NCBI RefSeq assembly: GCF_963082655.1
Contig: NC_081554.1
Location: 52,516,750 to 52,580,749, forward strand
Source of the DNA: Stomoxys calcitrans
Taxonomy: Eukaryota; Arthropoda; Insecta; Diptera; Muscidae
Direction of reading: 5' to 3'
Length of the DNA stretch: 64,000 nucleotides
Part shown: piece by piece, positions 21,110 through 31,804 of the stretch
Layout of the letters: every line of letters begins with the position of its first letter
Numbering within the stretch: position 1 is the stretch's first letter
Notes under the pieces: model-generated
Databases searched by the model: none
The model's input: only the letters and a program-made list of their open reading frames with translations
Told to the model about the DNA's origin: nothing
Program-made: the position numbers and the translations under genes

Positions 21110-22097
21110 AGTCTGGCCATGACTGACTGATTGACTGATCAACGCTCAGCCCAAACGGCAAAAGCTAGAACCATGAAACTTGGCACGAAAGTGGAACTTG
21201 AGTTGTAGCCGTGTGATAAGATGGGGTTTTGTGATGTTCGTACGTTTAGGTGTTAAAAGGTACCAAAAAGTACGAAATCGTGAATGTTTGCCCGCGCGAA
21301 CGGAAACGGCTACGATAATGTTTTTGGGCTTAAATTAAAGAGCATCTCAAAAAAATAGGGTTTGGGCTAACAAATTTTCCAAAATAGCACTGGAAGTGGG
21401 AGTCGGGAATAGTACATTTAGTACCGCAATTGATAATATTTAATACTTTTTTTGTTAATTCAGCTAGAGGTTTGAATTTTGGTACATTGATACTCTGTGG
21501 TAACCGAAATTGGGAGGATAAATGAGTTTATAGACTTTCGGACACTTGGCCATTTAGGTACTAAAAAGTACCAAAAAGGTACGAAATAGGTAAACTTTGC
21601 ATAGGGTGAACGGCCTTAAGGATTCTATTGCGTAAAAATGAGAAAAAAGAGAAAAAATTTTTAAAAAACGTACATTTAGTACCGAAATTGGTACCTTTTA
21701 GTACTTTCTTCGCGCTTTTAGCTAGAGCTCTGAAATTTGTCATGTAGGCACAACTATCAAATATATTTAGGTTGACTGAAAGATTTTTTCATAAATCTTA
21801 CATTTTGGTACCAAAAAGTACGAAATAGCTTATCTACTTTAACATTGAATGGACACAGGTAAAATTGAATAATTTGGCAAAAATAATCGTAGTCTTGACA
21901 TAAATACGATAAGTTGTACCAAATACAAAATACTGCAATCGTACCAGAAGTGGAAAAAGCGTACTTAAGTAATTGTAAATTGTATTTGGTACCTTCTTTA
22001 CAGATTAAGCAAGAGCTCCGAAATTTGAGATACAGGTACACTTCAACAGTATATATTGGGCAACTAAAAGATTTTTGAAATGCATACATTTAGGTAC
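21110..22097. repeat. family-D repeat (GGTACC/AAAGTAC units), left part
   Basis: Starts GACTGACTGATTGACTGATC with AACGCTCAGCCCAAACGGCA. Degenerate units of roughly 250-300 bp follow, each with GGTACCAAAAAGTACGAAAT (21260, 21560, 21810) and TTTAGTACCGAAATTGGTAC. The last part repeats every ~190-240 bp. It resumes after 23518, so the family-B element is an insertion. Confidence 0.7.
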
Positions 22098-23518
22098 AAC
22101 AAGTAAAAGCGTGCTAAGTTCGGCCGGGCCGAATCTTATATACCCTCCACCATGGATCGCATTTGTCGAGTTCTTTTCCCGGCATCTCTTCTTAGGCAAA
22201 AAAGGATATAAGAAAAGAGTTGCTCTGCTATTAAAACGATATCAAGGTATGGTCCGGTTCGGACCACAATTAAATTATATGTTGGAGACCTGTGTAAAAT
22301 TTCAGCCAATTCGAATGAGAATTGCGCCCTTTGGGGGCTCAAGAAGTAAAATAAAGAGATCGACCTGTTGGAGACCTGTGTAAAATGTCAGCCAATTCGA
22401 ATAAGAATTGCGCCCTTTGGGGGCTCAAGAAGTAAACTAAAGAGTTTGATTTATATGGGAGCTTTATCGGGCTATAGACTGATTCAGACCATAATAAACA
22501 CGTTTGTTGATGGTCATGAGAGGATCCATCGTACAAAATTTCAGGCATATCGGATAATAATTGCGACCTCTAGGGGTCAAGAAGTCAAGACCCCAAATCG
22601 GTTTATATGACAGCTATATGAGGTTATGAACCGATTTGAACCTTATTTGACACAGTTATTGAAAGTAAAAATAAAATACGTCATGCAAAATTTCAGCCTA
22701 ATCGGATAGGAATTGCGCCCTCTAGAAGCTCAAGAAGTCAAATCCCCAGATCTGTTTATATGACAGCTATATCAGGTTAAGAACAGATTTCAACCATACT
22801 TGGCACAGTTGTTGGATATCATAACGAAATACTTTGTGCAAAAATTCATTTCAGTCGGATAGGAATTGCGCCCTCTAGAAGCTCAAGAAGTCAAATCCCC
22901 AGATCTGTTTATATGACAGCTATATCAGGTTATGAACCGATTTCAACCATACTTGGCACAGTTGTTGGGTATCATAACAAAACACGTCGTGCGAAATTCC
23001 ATTCCAATCGGATAAGAATTGCGCACTCTAGAGGCTCAAGAAGTCAAGACCCAAGATCGGTTTATATGGCAGCTATATCAGATTATGGACCGATTTGAAC
23101 CATACTTGGCACAGTTGTTGGATATCATCACAAAACACGTCGTGCAAAATTTCATTGTGATCGGATAAGAATTACGCACGCTAGAGGGTCAAGAAATCAA
23201 GACCCAAGATCGGTTTATATGGCAGCTATATCAAAACATGGACCGATATGGCCCGTTTACAATACCAACCGACCTACACTAATAAGAAGTATTTGTGCAA
23301 AATTTCAAGCGGCTAGCTTAACTCCTTCGGAAGTTAGCGTGCTTTCGACAGACAGACAGACGGACGGACGGACGGACGGACTTGGCTAGATCGACATAAA
23401 ATGTCACGACGATCAAGAATATATATACTTTATGGGGTCTCAGACGAATATTTCGAGTAGTTACAAACAGAATGACGAAATTAGTATACCCCCCATCTTA
23501 TGGTGGAGGGTATAAAAA
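22098..23518 (+). mobile_element. family-B element, near-complete, plus orientation
   Basis: End 1 is AACAAGTAAAAGCGTGCTAA, GTTCGGCCGGGCCGAATCTT and ATATACCCTCCACCATGG. About seven ~160 bp units follow with TGCGCCCTCTAGA, CTCAAGAAGTCAAGA, GGTTTATATGACAGCTATAT and CATACTTGGCACAGTTGTTG. End 2 has GACAGACAGACGGACGGACG, the complement of the TATAAAGTATATATATTCTT block, and finally TTATGGTGGAGGGTATAAAA. TATACCCTCCACCAT and ATGGTGGAGGGTATA are 15 bp inverted subterminal repeats. It interrupts family D. No protein is encoded; the class is unknown. Confidence 0.85.
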
Positions 23519-23603
23519 GGTACTTCTTTACAGACTAAGCTACAGTTATGAAATTTGGGATACAGGTAGATCGCAGTATGTACCAGGCGACTAGAAGCTT
23601 TTT

Positions 23604-24620
23604 TATACCCTTCATCATAGGATGGGGGTATACTAATTTCGTCATTCTGTTTGTAACACCTCGAAATATGCGTCTAAGACCCCATAAAGTATATATATTC
23701 ATGATCGTCGTTGCATCTTAAGTCGAACTAGCCCTGCCCGTCCGTCCATCTGTCTGTCGAAAGCTAGCCGCTTGAAATTTTGCACAAATACTTCTTATTA
23801 ATATAGGTCAGTTGGGATTGTAAATGGGCCAAATCGGTATATGTTTTGATATAGCTGCCATATAAACCGATCTTAGGTCTTGACTTCTTGAGCCTCTAGA
23901 GGGCGCAATTCTTATCCGATTTGGCTGAAATTTTGCATGAGGTGTTTTGGTATCACTTCCAATAACTGTTTTAAGTACGATTCAAATCGGTCCATAACCT
24001 GATACAGCTGCAATATAAACCGATCTGGGATCTTGACTTCTTGAGCCTCTTGAGGACATAATAATTAGCCGATTTGGCTAAAATTTTGTACAACAGCTTC
24101 TCCAATGACCTTCAACATATGTGTCAAATATGGTTTAAATCGATCTATAGCCTGATACAGCTCCCATATAAACCTATCTCCTTTTACTTCTTGAGCCCCT
24201 AAAAGGCCCAAATCTTCTTCGAATTGGCTGACATTTTACTCAATGACTTCTACTTTGGTCCCCAACATACAATTCAGTATATTGGGTTGCCCAAAAAGTA
24301 ATTGCGGATTTTTTAAAAGAAAGTAAATGCATTTTTAATAGAACTTAGAATGAACTTTAATCAAATATACTTTTTTACACTTTTTTTCTAAAGCAAGCAA
24401 TTACAGAGTCACAAGCTGTGAAAAAATTTGTCAACGTCGACTATATGAAAAATCCGCAATTACTTTTTGGGCAACCCAATAATTCGGACCATAACTTGAT
24501 ATAGCTCCAATACCATAGCAATTCTTTTCTTTTGTCCTTTGTTTGCCTAAAAAGAGTTACCGGGAAAAGAATTCGACAAATGCGATCCAAGGTGGTGGAG
24601 GGTACGAACTTTTACTTGTT
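23604..24620 (-). mobile_element. family-B element, minus orientation, with a MITE inside
   Basis: Begins with end 2 (TTATACCCTTCATCATAGGA, GACCCCATAAAGTATATATA, CCCGTCCGTCCATCTGTCTG) and runs through B units (TATAAACCGATCTTAGGTCT, TTGAGCCTCTAGAGGGCGCA) to end 1 in complement, GGTGGTGGAGGGTACGAACT then TTTACTTGTT. It lies ~85 bp from the previous copy, with family-D sequence between. The MITE occupies 24282-24479. Confidence 0.85.
24282..24479. mobile_element. mariner-derived MITE 1 (198 bp)
   Basis: Starts TTGGGTTGCCCAAAAAGTAA and ends with the exact complement, flanked by TA on both sides. The left ~85 bases are the complement of the mariner 3' end at 2521-2607 (same CTTAGAATGAACTTTAATCA). 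The right part is presumed to be the mariner 5' UTR. Compared with MITEs 2 and 3 it lacks ~40 bases after CTAAAGCAAGC. Confidence 0.95.
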
Positions 24621-25375
24621 ATAAAACTAAAACTTTCCGCAATGCTAAAAAATTTTAGAAATTCCTTTTCACATTTTTTATTCTATTCAAAAACAATCAT
24701 TATCATACTACACCCCCTATAAATCTGAGTGTATTTTCCCCCTAAGTAGCTGCTTAGCACGAATATCTAGTTCAGCCACTAGTCACTAAGTAAATAAGGT
24801 GACGCATGCGCTCTATAACTATGTAGTATTTGGTTTAGTGTTATGCCGGTGTTTTTGCTTTTGTAGTTTTCTCTTATATTCTGATTTCTTTTTTTTTTGT
24901 CTAAGCGTTACACCAAACAACATTTTGTGGCTTATTTTAGGATGATAATGAGGATGAAGGTGATGATTGTAGCGATGACTCTGTTATGTGACCGTATTTT
25001 ATGCTTTCATTATTATTGCTTCTGTTTATTGTTGTTGTTGTTTTTGTTATTGTTGTTATTACTATGGTAATTAGTTAGTTATATTACACACATAGCCATA
25101 TATGGAGTGTGAAATATCTATGCAATGACCTTATTATAGGTTAATGGCCTGCCAGTTTGTATGATTGGAGAGCTGATACAAATGGAGTCAGGTTTAGCCT
25201 GGTCAAATTTAGTGTATGAATATATCCGCTAGCAAACATCGAGGCTTTATTGGGGCTTAAACATCAACAATTCTATGGCAACATATTTCATTTAGTAGTT
25301 TACATCTAACTTGTTCGTAACCACATTCGAAATAAATAATAAAAAATCTTGTTTCTAGGTTTATGGGCGTTTAGT
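24621..25375. other. AT-rich DNA, no gene seen
   Basis: TTGTTGTTGTTGTTTTTGTT microsatellite-like tract near 25027-25062; otherwise nothing recognised. Confidence 0.45.
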
Positions 25376-25379
25376 CAAA

Positions 25380-25735
25380 ATAAGAAAAATGCCTTCTAAT
25401 TGCTGCCGTTGAACCAGCCAGATCGGTTTAAAAACCCAAATAACATCTGCATATTTAGACAAGTCTTCAAATAAGAATTTCAAGTGAAACTGCTTTAGCT
25501 AACCAGTGCGGGGCATGCTTATAGGAGATGTTTTATAGTCTTCTTTCTTACACACAGCTTCTGCAGAAATCGTTACTTGCAACATTAGCATGTTTTCCAA
25601 TCAGACAGTGATTGGAACCTGTCGTAACGTACACGATGAGTGAGACTTCTGATCTAGTTGACGATAACAAAGCGGCAGATATTTTTAAGTTTAGATTAGG
25701 TCACATAATCTTGAAACGTTCAGAGCTTCCAATGG
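25380..25735 (-). mobile_element. LINE-A C-terminal/3' fragment, diverged
   Basis: On the plus strand GAACCAGCCAGATCGGTTTA, CACACAGCTTCTGCAGAAAT, CAATCAGACAGTGATTGGAA and AACAAAGCGGCAG align block by block with the LINE-A copies at 9690-9950 and 41040-41350. It covers the zinc-knuckle region. It is the most diverged of the LINE-A copies. Confidence 0.75.
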
Positions 25736-25794
25736 CAACAAAACAATCGAAAATATGTAACACGCGAAATATTAAATAATTAAAAAGAAAAAAA

Positions 25795-26158
25795 ACGTGC
25801 TAAATTCGAACGGGCCGTGACTTTTATACTCTCCACCATGGATCGCATTTGTCAAGTTCTTTGCCCGGCATCACTTCATGGGCAAAAAAAGGATAGTGAA
25901 TACGAATTGCTGTACTATTAAAACTATATCAGTTTATGAAGCGAATGAGATTGAATTGGAATTTGGAGGTCATAATAGAAGTCATAGTGCTAAGGTTCAG
26001 ACAAATCTGTAAAGAATTGCTAGATCGACTTTAAATCATGACGATCAAGAAAATATGTATGTATATACCTTGTCGGGCCTTAGACGAATGTTTCGAGGTT
26101 TTACAAACGGAATGACGAAATTAGTATACCCACATTCAACGATGGGAGGTTTAAAATC
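25795..26158 (+). mobile_element. family-B element, internally deleted
   Basis: End 1 (GTGCTAAATTCGAACGGGCC, CTCCACCATGGATCGCATTT) and end 2 (GACGAATGTTTCGAGGTTTT, ACAAACGGAATGACGAAATT, AGTATACCC) are joined with almost no internal units. Confidence 0.75.
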
Positions 26159-26559
26159 CATCGTTTAGGCATCCGTAGCAGCTAAAACGAAATAAAGTCC
26201 CATCAATAACATCAACAACCACTCCCTGTGATAAGTTTCTGCAAACTGTGCAATAAATGCGGCTTCTATTGGTCTTGATCTTAAAACGGAAGTTTGGTCT
26301 ATATAGCGATTTAAAGGAATCGAAACTTTTGATCGCCCAAAGATTGACACACAATTTTACACTGAGCAAATATCAGTGACCAGCTCTTCTGGCAACAAGA
26401 AAAAGTTGTCAGTTCAGTTTACTTTGTTTGAGACGACTTTACATCTTTAAACAATGGTGTCATTATTGCAAACAGGTGTTGACAGCATGCAGCGTCGGTT
26501 TTGTGAACGTGCGTTGTCGATTTCGTGTACACACCATTGTAAGCATTAGCCCTACTTTA

Positions 26560-26638
26560 TTTTAATTGGCTATGACAGAACGTTTGTCCCATTAGCCGAA
26601 CAGGGAATAGAGTTCCAAGCGCCTCGATCTATATAATG
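26560..26638 (-). mobile_element. LINE-B 3' fragment, target of the DD41D insertion
   Basis: CTACTTTATTTTAATTGGCT, CGAACAGGGAATAGAGTTCC and AAGCGCCTCGATCT match 35525-35605, downstream of the LINE-B C-terminal frame. The match stops exactly at the TA bounding the DD41D element. Confidence 0.72.
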
Positions 26639-26640
26639 TA

Positions 26641-27547
26641 AAGGTTGAGTTTTTAGCTGTTATCTCTTTGGCAACACTGGTTAAAACGTGTTTTGTTTTA
26701 CTGTCAAACATCTTCAGTTTGGTCTATAATTTAACCATGAATTGTCTAACAAACGAACAACGCTTGCAAATTATTGAATTTTATTATCAAAATGCGTGCT
26801 CTGTCAAGAAAGTTAATCGTGTTCAAATTTTGTTCAGCGACGAAGCTCATTTTTGGCTCAATGGGTACGTAAATAAGCAGAATTGTCAATTTTGGAGTGA
26901 ATATCAGCCAGAAGCATAGCAAGAGCTACCAATGCATCCAGAAAAAGTCACAGTTTGGTGCGGTTTATGGGTTCGTGGCATCATTGGACCGTACTTCTTC
27001 AAAGTTGATGCGAATCGTAACATAACTGTGAATGGTGAGCACTACCGTGAGATGATATCCAACTTTTATTTGCCCAAAATGGAAGAGCTTGACTTGCATG
27101 CCATGTGGTTTCAACAAGACGGTGACACATGCCACACAGCACGCGTAACAATGGACTTATTAAAAGGCAAGTTCGGTGAACATTCGATTTCACGTTCGGG
27201 ATCGGTCAATTGGCCGCTTATATCGTGCGACTTAAAGCCTTTAGACTATTTTTGTGGAGCTATGTTAAAGCTCATGTCTACGGACAAGCCTGCTTCAATT
27301 GATGCATTGGAAAACAATATTGAAGAATTTGTTCATGAAATACCGGTCGAAATGTTGGAAAGAGTATGCCAAAATTTGACTAATCTGATGGACCATTTGA
27401 GGCACAGTCGTGGTCAACATTTGCATGAAATAACTTTCAAATATTAAATTATATTTACCGTACTATCGATTCAAAAAAAGATTTCAAGCATTTTTCTGAA
27501 TTTTATGTTTTTTCTTTTTGTTTTGGAAAACTTCAAAAATCACCCTT
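26641..27547 (+). mobile_element. DD41D Tc1/mariner-type transposon, copy 2 (907 bp)
   Basis: Bounded by TA at 26639-26640 and 27548-27549. The left end AAGGTTGAGTTTTTAGCTG and right end CAAAAATCACCCTT form diverged inverted ends (cf. AAGGGTGATTTTT in copies 1 and 3). It is shorter than the ~1.3 kb I would expect for an intact element because the region between the first ~27 codons and the first catalytic motif is gone. Confidence 0.88.
26737..27447 (+). pseudogene. DD41D transposase, DNA-binding region deleted, one stop codon
   Basis: The ATG at 26737 starts MNCLTNEQRLQIIEFYYQN; after CSVKKVNR the frame passes without a shift into VQILFSDEAHFWLNGYVN (first Asp). It then has WFQQDGDTCHTARVTMDLL (second Asp) and CDLKPLDYF (third Asp). 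I count 41 residues between the second and third Asp, matching the DD41D group (rosa/Visitor-like, from recall). The single TAG at 26917-26919 lies in QPEA-stop-QELPMH and can be explained by one base change. The C-terminus GQHLHEITFKY looks natural. About 100 residues of helix-turn-helix region are absent, so it could not bind ends normally. Confidence 0.9.
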
Positions 27548-27554
27548 TATAAGA

Positions 27555-27777
27555 CCCTTACATATCTTCCTCGGCGGAGACCGGTTTTTATTTCAATATA
27601 GCTGCCATATAGACCAATATTCTGTTTTACCGTCTTGAATAGTGAATTGTATTAGATCCCTCGATGTCCGCGCCGAGTTTGGTTCAGATGAGACCATATT
27701 TCGATATAGCTGCTCTGGGTTCAAATGAAAGGTGGTTAATATATGTATCGGCTGGGACGAACTTAATGTCTTTTTAT
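27555..27777 (-). repeat. family-C end-1 fragment
   Basis: TATAGCTGCCATATAGACCA, CATATTTCGATATAGCTGCT and then GACGAACTTAATGTCTTTTT match the end-1 side of family C seen at 57700-57879. Confidence 0.6.
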
Positions 27778-29163
27778 ACCCTCCACCATAGAATGGGGGT
27801 ATACTTATTTCGTTCATTCTGTTTGTAACACCTCGAAATATGCGTCTGAGACCCCATAAAGTATATATTGGGTTGCCCAAAAAGTAATTGCGGATTTTTT
27901 AAAAGAAAGTAAATGCATTTTTAATAAAACTTAGAATGAACTTTAATCAAATATACTTTTTTTACACTTATTTCTAAAGCAAGCTAAAAATAACAGCTGA
28001 TAACTGACAGAAGAAAGACTGCAATTACAGAGTCACAAGCCGTTGAAAAAATTTGTCAACGCCGACTATATGAAAAATCCGCAATTACTTTTTGGGCAAC
28101 CCAATATAATATGTCAATATGGGGCTTAAATGATCAGTCCATCTAGCCATATCAGTCCGTCTGTTGTGAAAAGCACGCTTACTTACGAAGGAGTAAAGCT
28201 AGCCGCTTGAAATTTTGCACAAATACTTTTTATTAGTGTAGGTTGGTTGGGGTTGTAAATAGGCCAAATCGGTCCATGTTTTGATATAGCTGCCATATAA
28301 ACCAATCTTGGGTCTTGACTTCTTGATCCTCTAGAAGGCCCAATTCTCGTCCGATTTGGCTGAAATTTGCACGTGGTGTTTTGGTATCACTTCCAACAAC
28401 TGCAAATCAGTCAATGCTTTGATATGCTGCCCTATAAACTGATATTGGGTTTTGACTTTAAAACCTCTAGAGGGCGCAATTCTTATCCGATTTGACCGAC
28501 TTTTGCACGTGGTGTTTTGGTATCACTTCCAATAACTGTTTCAAGTATGATTCAAATCGGTTCATAATCTGGTATAGCTATCATATAAACCGATCTTGGA
28601 TCTTGACTTCTTGAGCCAATAGAGCGCGTAATTCTCATTCGATTTGGCTGACATTTTGCATGAGGTATTTTGTTTAAGACTTTCAATAACTGCGCTAGGT
28701 ATGGCGCAAATCAGTATATAACCTGATATAGCTGCCACATAAACCGATCTGGGATCTTGACTTCTTGAGCCTCTAGAGGGCACAATTCTCATCCGATTTG
28801 ACAGAAATTTTGTCCAACGGCCTTTCTTATGACATTCAACACGCGTGTTCAATATGGTCTGAATCGATCAATAGCTTCATACAGCTCCCATATAAACCTA
28901 TCTTCTGATTTTGCATCTTGAGCCCCTACAATGCGCAATTCTTATCCGAATGAACTGAAATATTACACAATGACTTTTACAATGTTCAGCATTCATTTAT
29001 GGTCTGAATCGGAGTATAACTTGATAGAGCTCCAATAGTATAACAGTTCTTATTCAATATTCTTTGTTTAAAAGACATACCGCGCATAAAATTCGACAAA
29101 TGCGATCGATGGTGGAGGGTATATAAGATTCGGCCCGGTCGAACTTAGCACGCTCTTACTTAT
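27772..29163 (-). mobile_element. family-B element, minus orientation, with MITE 2 inside
   Basis: End 2 (TTATACCCTCCACCATAGAA, TGTAACACCTCGAAATATGC) is followed by the MITE and then about seven B units to end 1 (GGTGGAGGGTATATAAGATT, CGGCCCGGTCGAACTTAGCA). This is one of the longest B copies. No coding capacity. Confidence 0.85.
27868..28104. mobile_element. mariner-derived MITE 2 (237 bp)
   Basis: The perfect ends TTGGGTTGCCCAAAAAGTAA and complement are flanked by TA (27866-27867 and 28105-28106). The right part includes AACAGCTGATAACTGACAGA and GCAATTACAGAGTCACAAGC. Insertion is in the TATAAAGTATATA block of family-B end 2. Confidence 0.96.
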
Positions 29164-29169
29164 TATATA

Positions 29170-30540
29170 TGTTTTCTTAAGTTTTTTCTGATTCCTTTTT
29201 TTCTTTCCTTGCTCAAATAACGCCGGGCTTCATATTTCCACAGCAAGATTATTTGCCTTGCTGATGACCCTACTTAACACCCAAACTAACATGCTTAGTG
29301 ACAATTAAAAGGACAAATTTATGATATTTGTCAAGGATCTATAGCCAAGGCAAAGCCAAACCATCTGTCGCAATATGATATCATAAATAAGGAATTTCGT
29401 CATAGTTATCCCTTCATATGGTAGTTGCTCGCAAGAGGTACATTGAATGCACCATCAACATGTGATAGTCTTCTAAGGCCTTTAACAAAAATTCCTTAAT
29501 TTTTGGTATACCAAAGAAAACCCAAGCATAACTGTTGGAAATTATTCCTTGTTGTTTCTATTTTGCCAAATATGTTATGCATGCCTGTATGCATTTCGTT
29601 TCTCACTTTGTTATACCGTTGGTAGGTATAAATGCCAATGAAATGAATGAAATTCTGCAACCGCCATTTGGGTTGACCCAAATTCTGGCTGAGGCACAAA
29701 TAAACAAAACAGCCATCAACTGGCAATATTAATTTTTATTGTTCCCTAAATGTGATGTTGGGCAAATGTGATGGTTTGTAGTGTTCCCCTTCTTTGGGTG
29801 GTACTCAGCCAAGTAGGCAAATTTCAAATCAGTAAACCAAATAAAACGTTGATGGAGTGGAGCACTCGAATATCTGGCAGACGAAAACTTGAATGAGGAC
29901 GATAAAAATTTTCTTCTATTTACTCAACTTATTGGCATGTGATCGTCATTGTCTTGAATATTAAATTAATGGATTTGGACTTCATATTTGTGAAATATTT
30001 TCACAGAGACTTCGAAAAAACGTTTTCGGAGTTTTGTTTGCCATTGGGCAAAAATTCACCCCAAAAGAGAAAACTACACATATCCAATATTTATTTTTCC
30101 TTAGTTCGAAAACTGTGAAAAATGTTCTCTGCCAGCACCGAGGGGGGTTTATCGCCATATTTGCCGGTTTGTTTATTTTCATAACGTCCTAAAAAGGCAT
30201 GGTTTTTTTTGATTCTTTCAATGACCATATGCTTACAATTTAAAAATGGCATTGCACTTCAATGCAGGGAAAACAACCAGCCAGCCAGAAAGCCACCAAC
30301 TATCGTCCGTCTGTTGGGTTGTCTGCATGTTTGTTGACTTTGGGCGATAAATCACTTAAATCCAATAGTCACGTTCACAGCACATTACACCATGTGACAA
30401 AATGATAACGGGGATGACAAGGATGGAATTTCAAAAAATCAAAAAAATCTTAAAAAGAAATAAAAAGAAAAATAAAGAAACCTATAAATTTTTCCAAAAA
30501 ATCTTTTAAAGGCAGTTCATGATAAATTTGTTACCACAAG
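29170..30540. other. single-copy-like DNA, no gene seen
   Basis: Possible frames at 29496-29732 on both strands cover the same bases and have no family resemblance. Confidence 0.45.
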
Positions 30541-30544
30541 AGTA

Positions 30545-30865
30545 TCACATCGAATCCCAAAACCTGCCAAAGGGTTACATAAACCAATCATGACAATGTG
30601 ATACTCAAATTAAAGGTATTTGAGAGTAGATAAAGAATATGATATCCAAATTTGGGGCTAGTGCTTGGGGTAAGCCCCACTCCCACAACTTCTCTCAAAC
30701 TCGATTATTAAACGATTTCAGTAATATGGGGATCAAATGAAAGTTATCAAAGAGTGGAGCTAGGAATTGATATCTATTTTCAGGGCCAAGTGTCTGGGAG
30801 GCCATACACCCACAAAAAACCCCCCTAACCGGACATATTTAAAGACAATGGACAATTGAAATCCA
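30545..30865. repeat. Helitron-like repeat units
   Basis: Units with AAATTAAAGGTATTTGAGAG, AGCCCCACTCCCACAAC and CATACACCCACAAAAAACCC, like those at 61.2-63.4 kb. No ends recognised. Confidence 0.55.
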
Positions 30866-30889
30866 TTTTTGTCTAGGGTGCCGTTGGTC

Positions 30890-31800
30890 TGTTTTGCCGT
30901 CCCTTGCTAAATTTCAGCAAAACTGCTTAATTAATTCACCTTTTGTGGGCCTAAAACCTGAAACCAGGAGATCGGTATATATGGCAGCTACATCTAGGCC
31001 AGTCCCAAATTTCTGTCAAATCAGACAATAAATGCGCCATTTATGGGTCACAGACCTTAAATCGGCAGATCGGTAAATATCGCACCTATATCCAAATCTG
31101 GAACGATGTGAACCAAATTGAAAAAAGATGTCGAAAGGCCTAACACAACTCACTGTCGCAAATTTCAGCGACATCGTATCATAAATGCGCCTTTCAATCG
31201 AGAGGTCGCTCTATATGGCAGCAATATCCAAATCTGAACCGATCTGGGCCATATTCCACAATGACGTCGACAGTTCTATCAAAACTCGCTGTCATAAATT
31301 TCAGCGTAATGGGATAATAAATGTGGCTTTAATGGGACAAAAACCTTAAATCGAGAGATCGGTCTATTAGACATCTATATCTGAATCTCGACCGATCTGG
31401 ACCGTGTTGGGCAACGGACAACGGACCAAAGACCTTAAATCAGCAGATCGGTATATATCGCAGCTATATTCCAATCTAGAACGATCTGAACCACATTGAA
31501 AAAAGATGTCGAAGGGCCTTGCACTACTCACTGCCCCAAACTTCAGCGAAATCAGACCTTAAATTGGGAGATCGGTCTATAGGACAATTATATCCAAATC
31601 TTGGCCGATCTGGGTCGCTTTCAATAACGATGTCGAGAGGCCGAACACAACTCACTCTCCAAAATTTCAGCCAAATCGGACAATAAATGCGCCATTTATG
31701 GGCCAAAGACCTTAAATCGGCAGATCGGTATATATCGCAGCTATATCCAAATCTAGAACGATCTGAACCAAATTGAAAAAACATGTCCAAGAGCCTAACA
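30890..31800 (+). repeat. family-C internal units, about six
   Basis: Units carry ACCTTAAATCGGCAGATCGG, TATATCCAAATCTAGAACGA, CTAACACAACTCACTGTC and AATTTCAGCGAAATC. No ends; the right edge joins the LINE-derived array at about 31805. Confidence 0.8.
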
Positions 31801-31804
31801 AAAC

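Noticed and set aside
22140..23500. CRISPR-like array of regularly spaced repeats
   Set aside because: The ~160 bp units are diverged tandem repeats without unique spacers or short exact direct repeats, in a eukaryotic transposon context.
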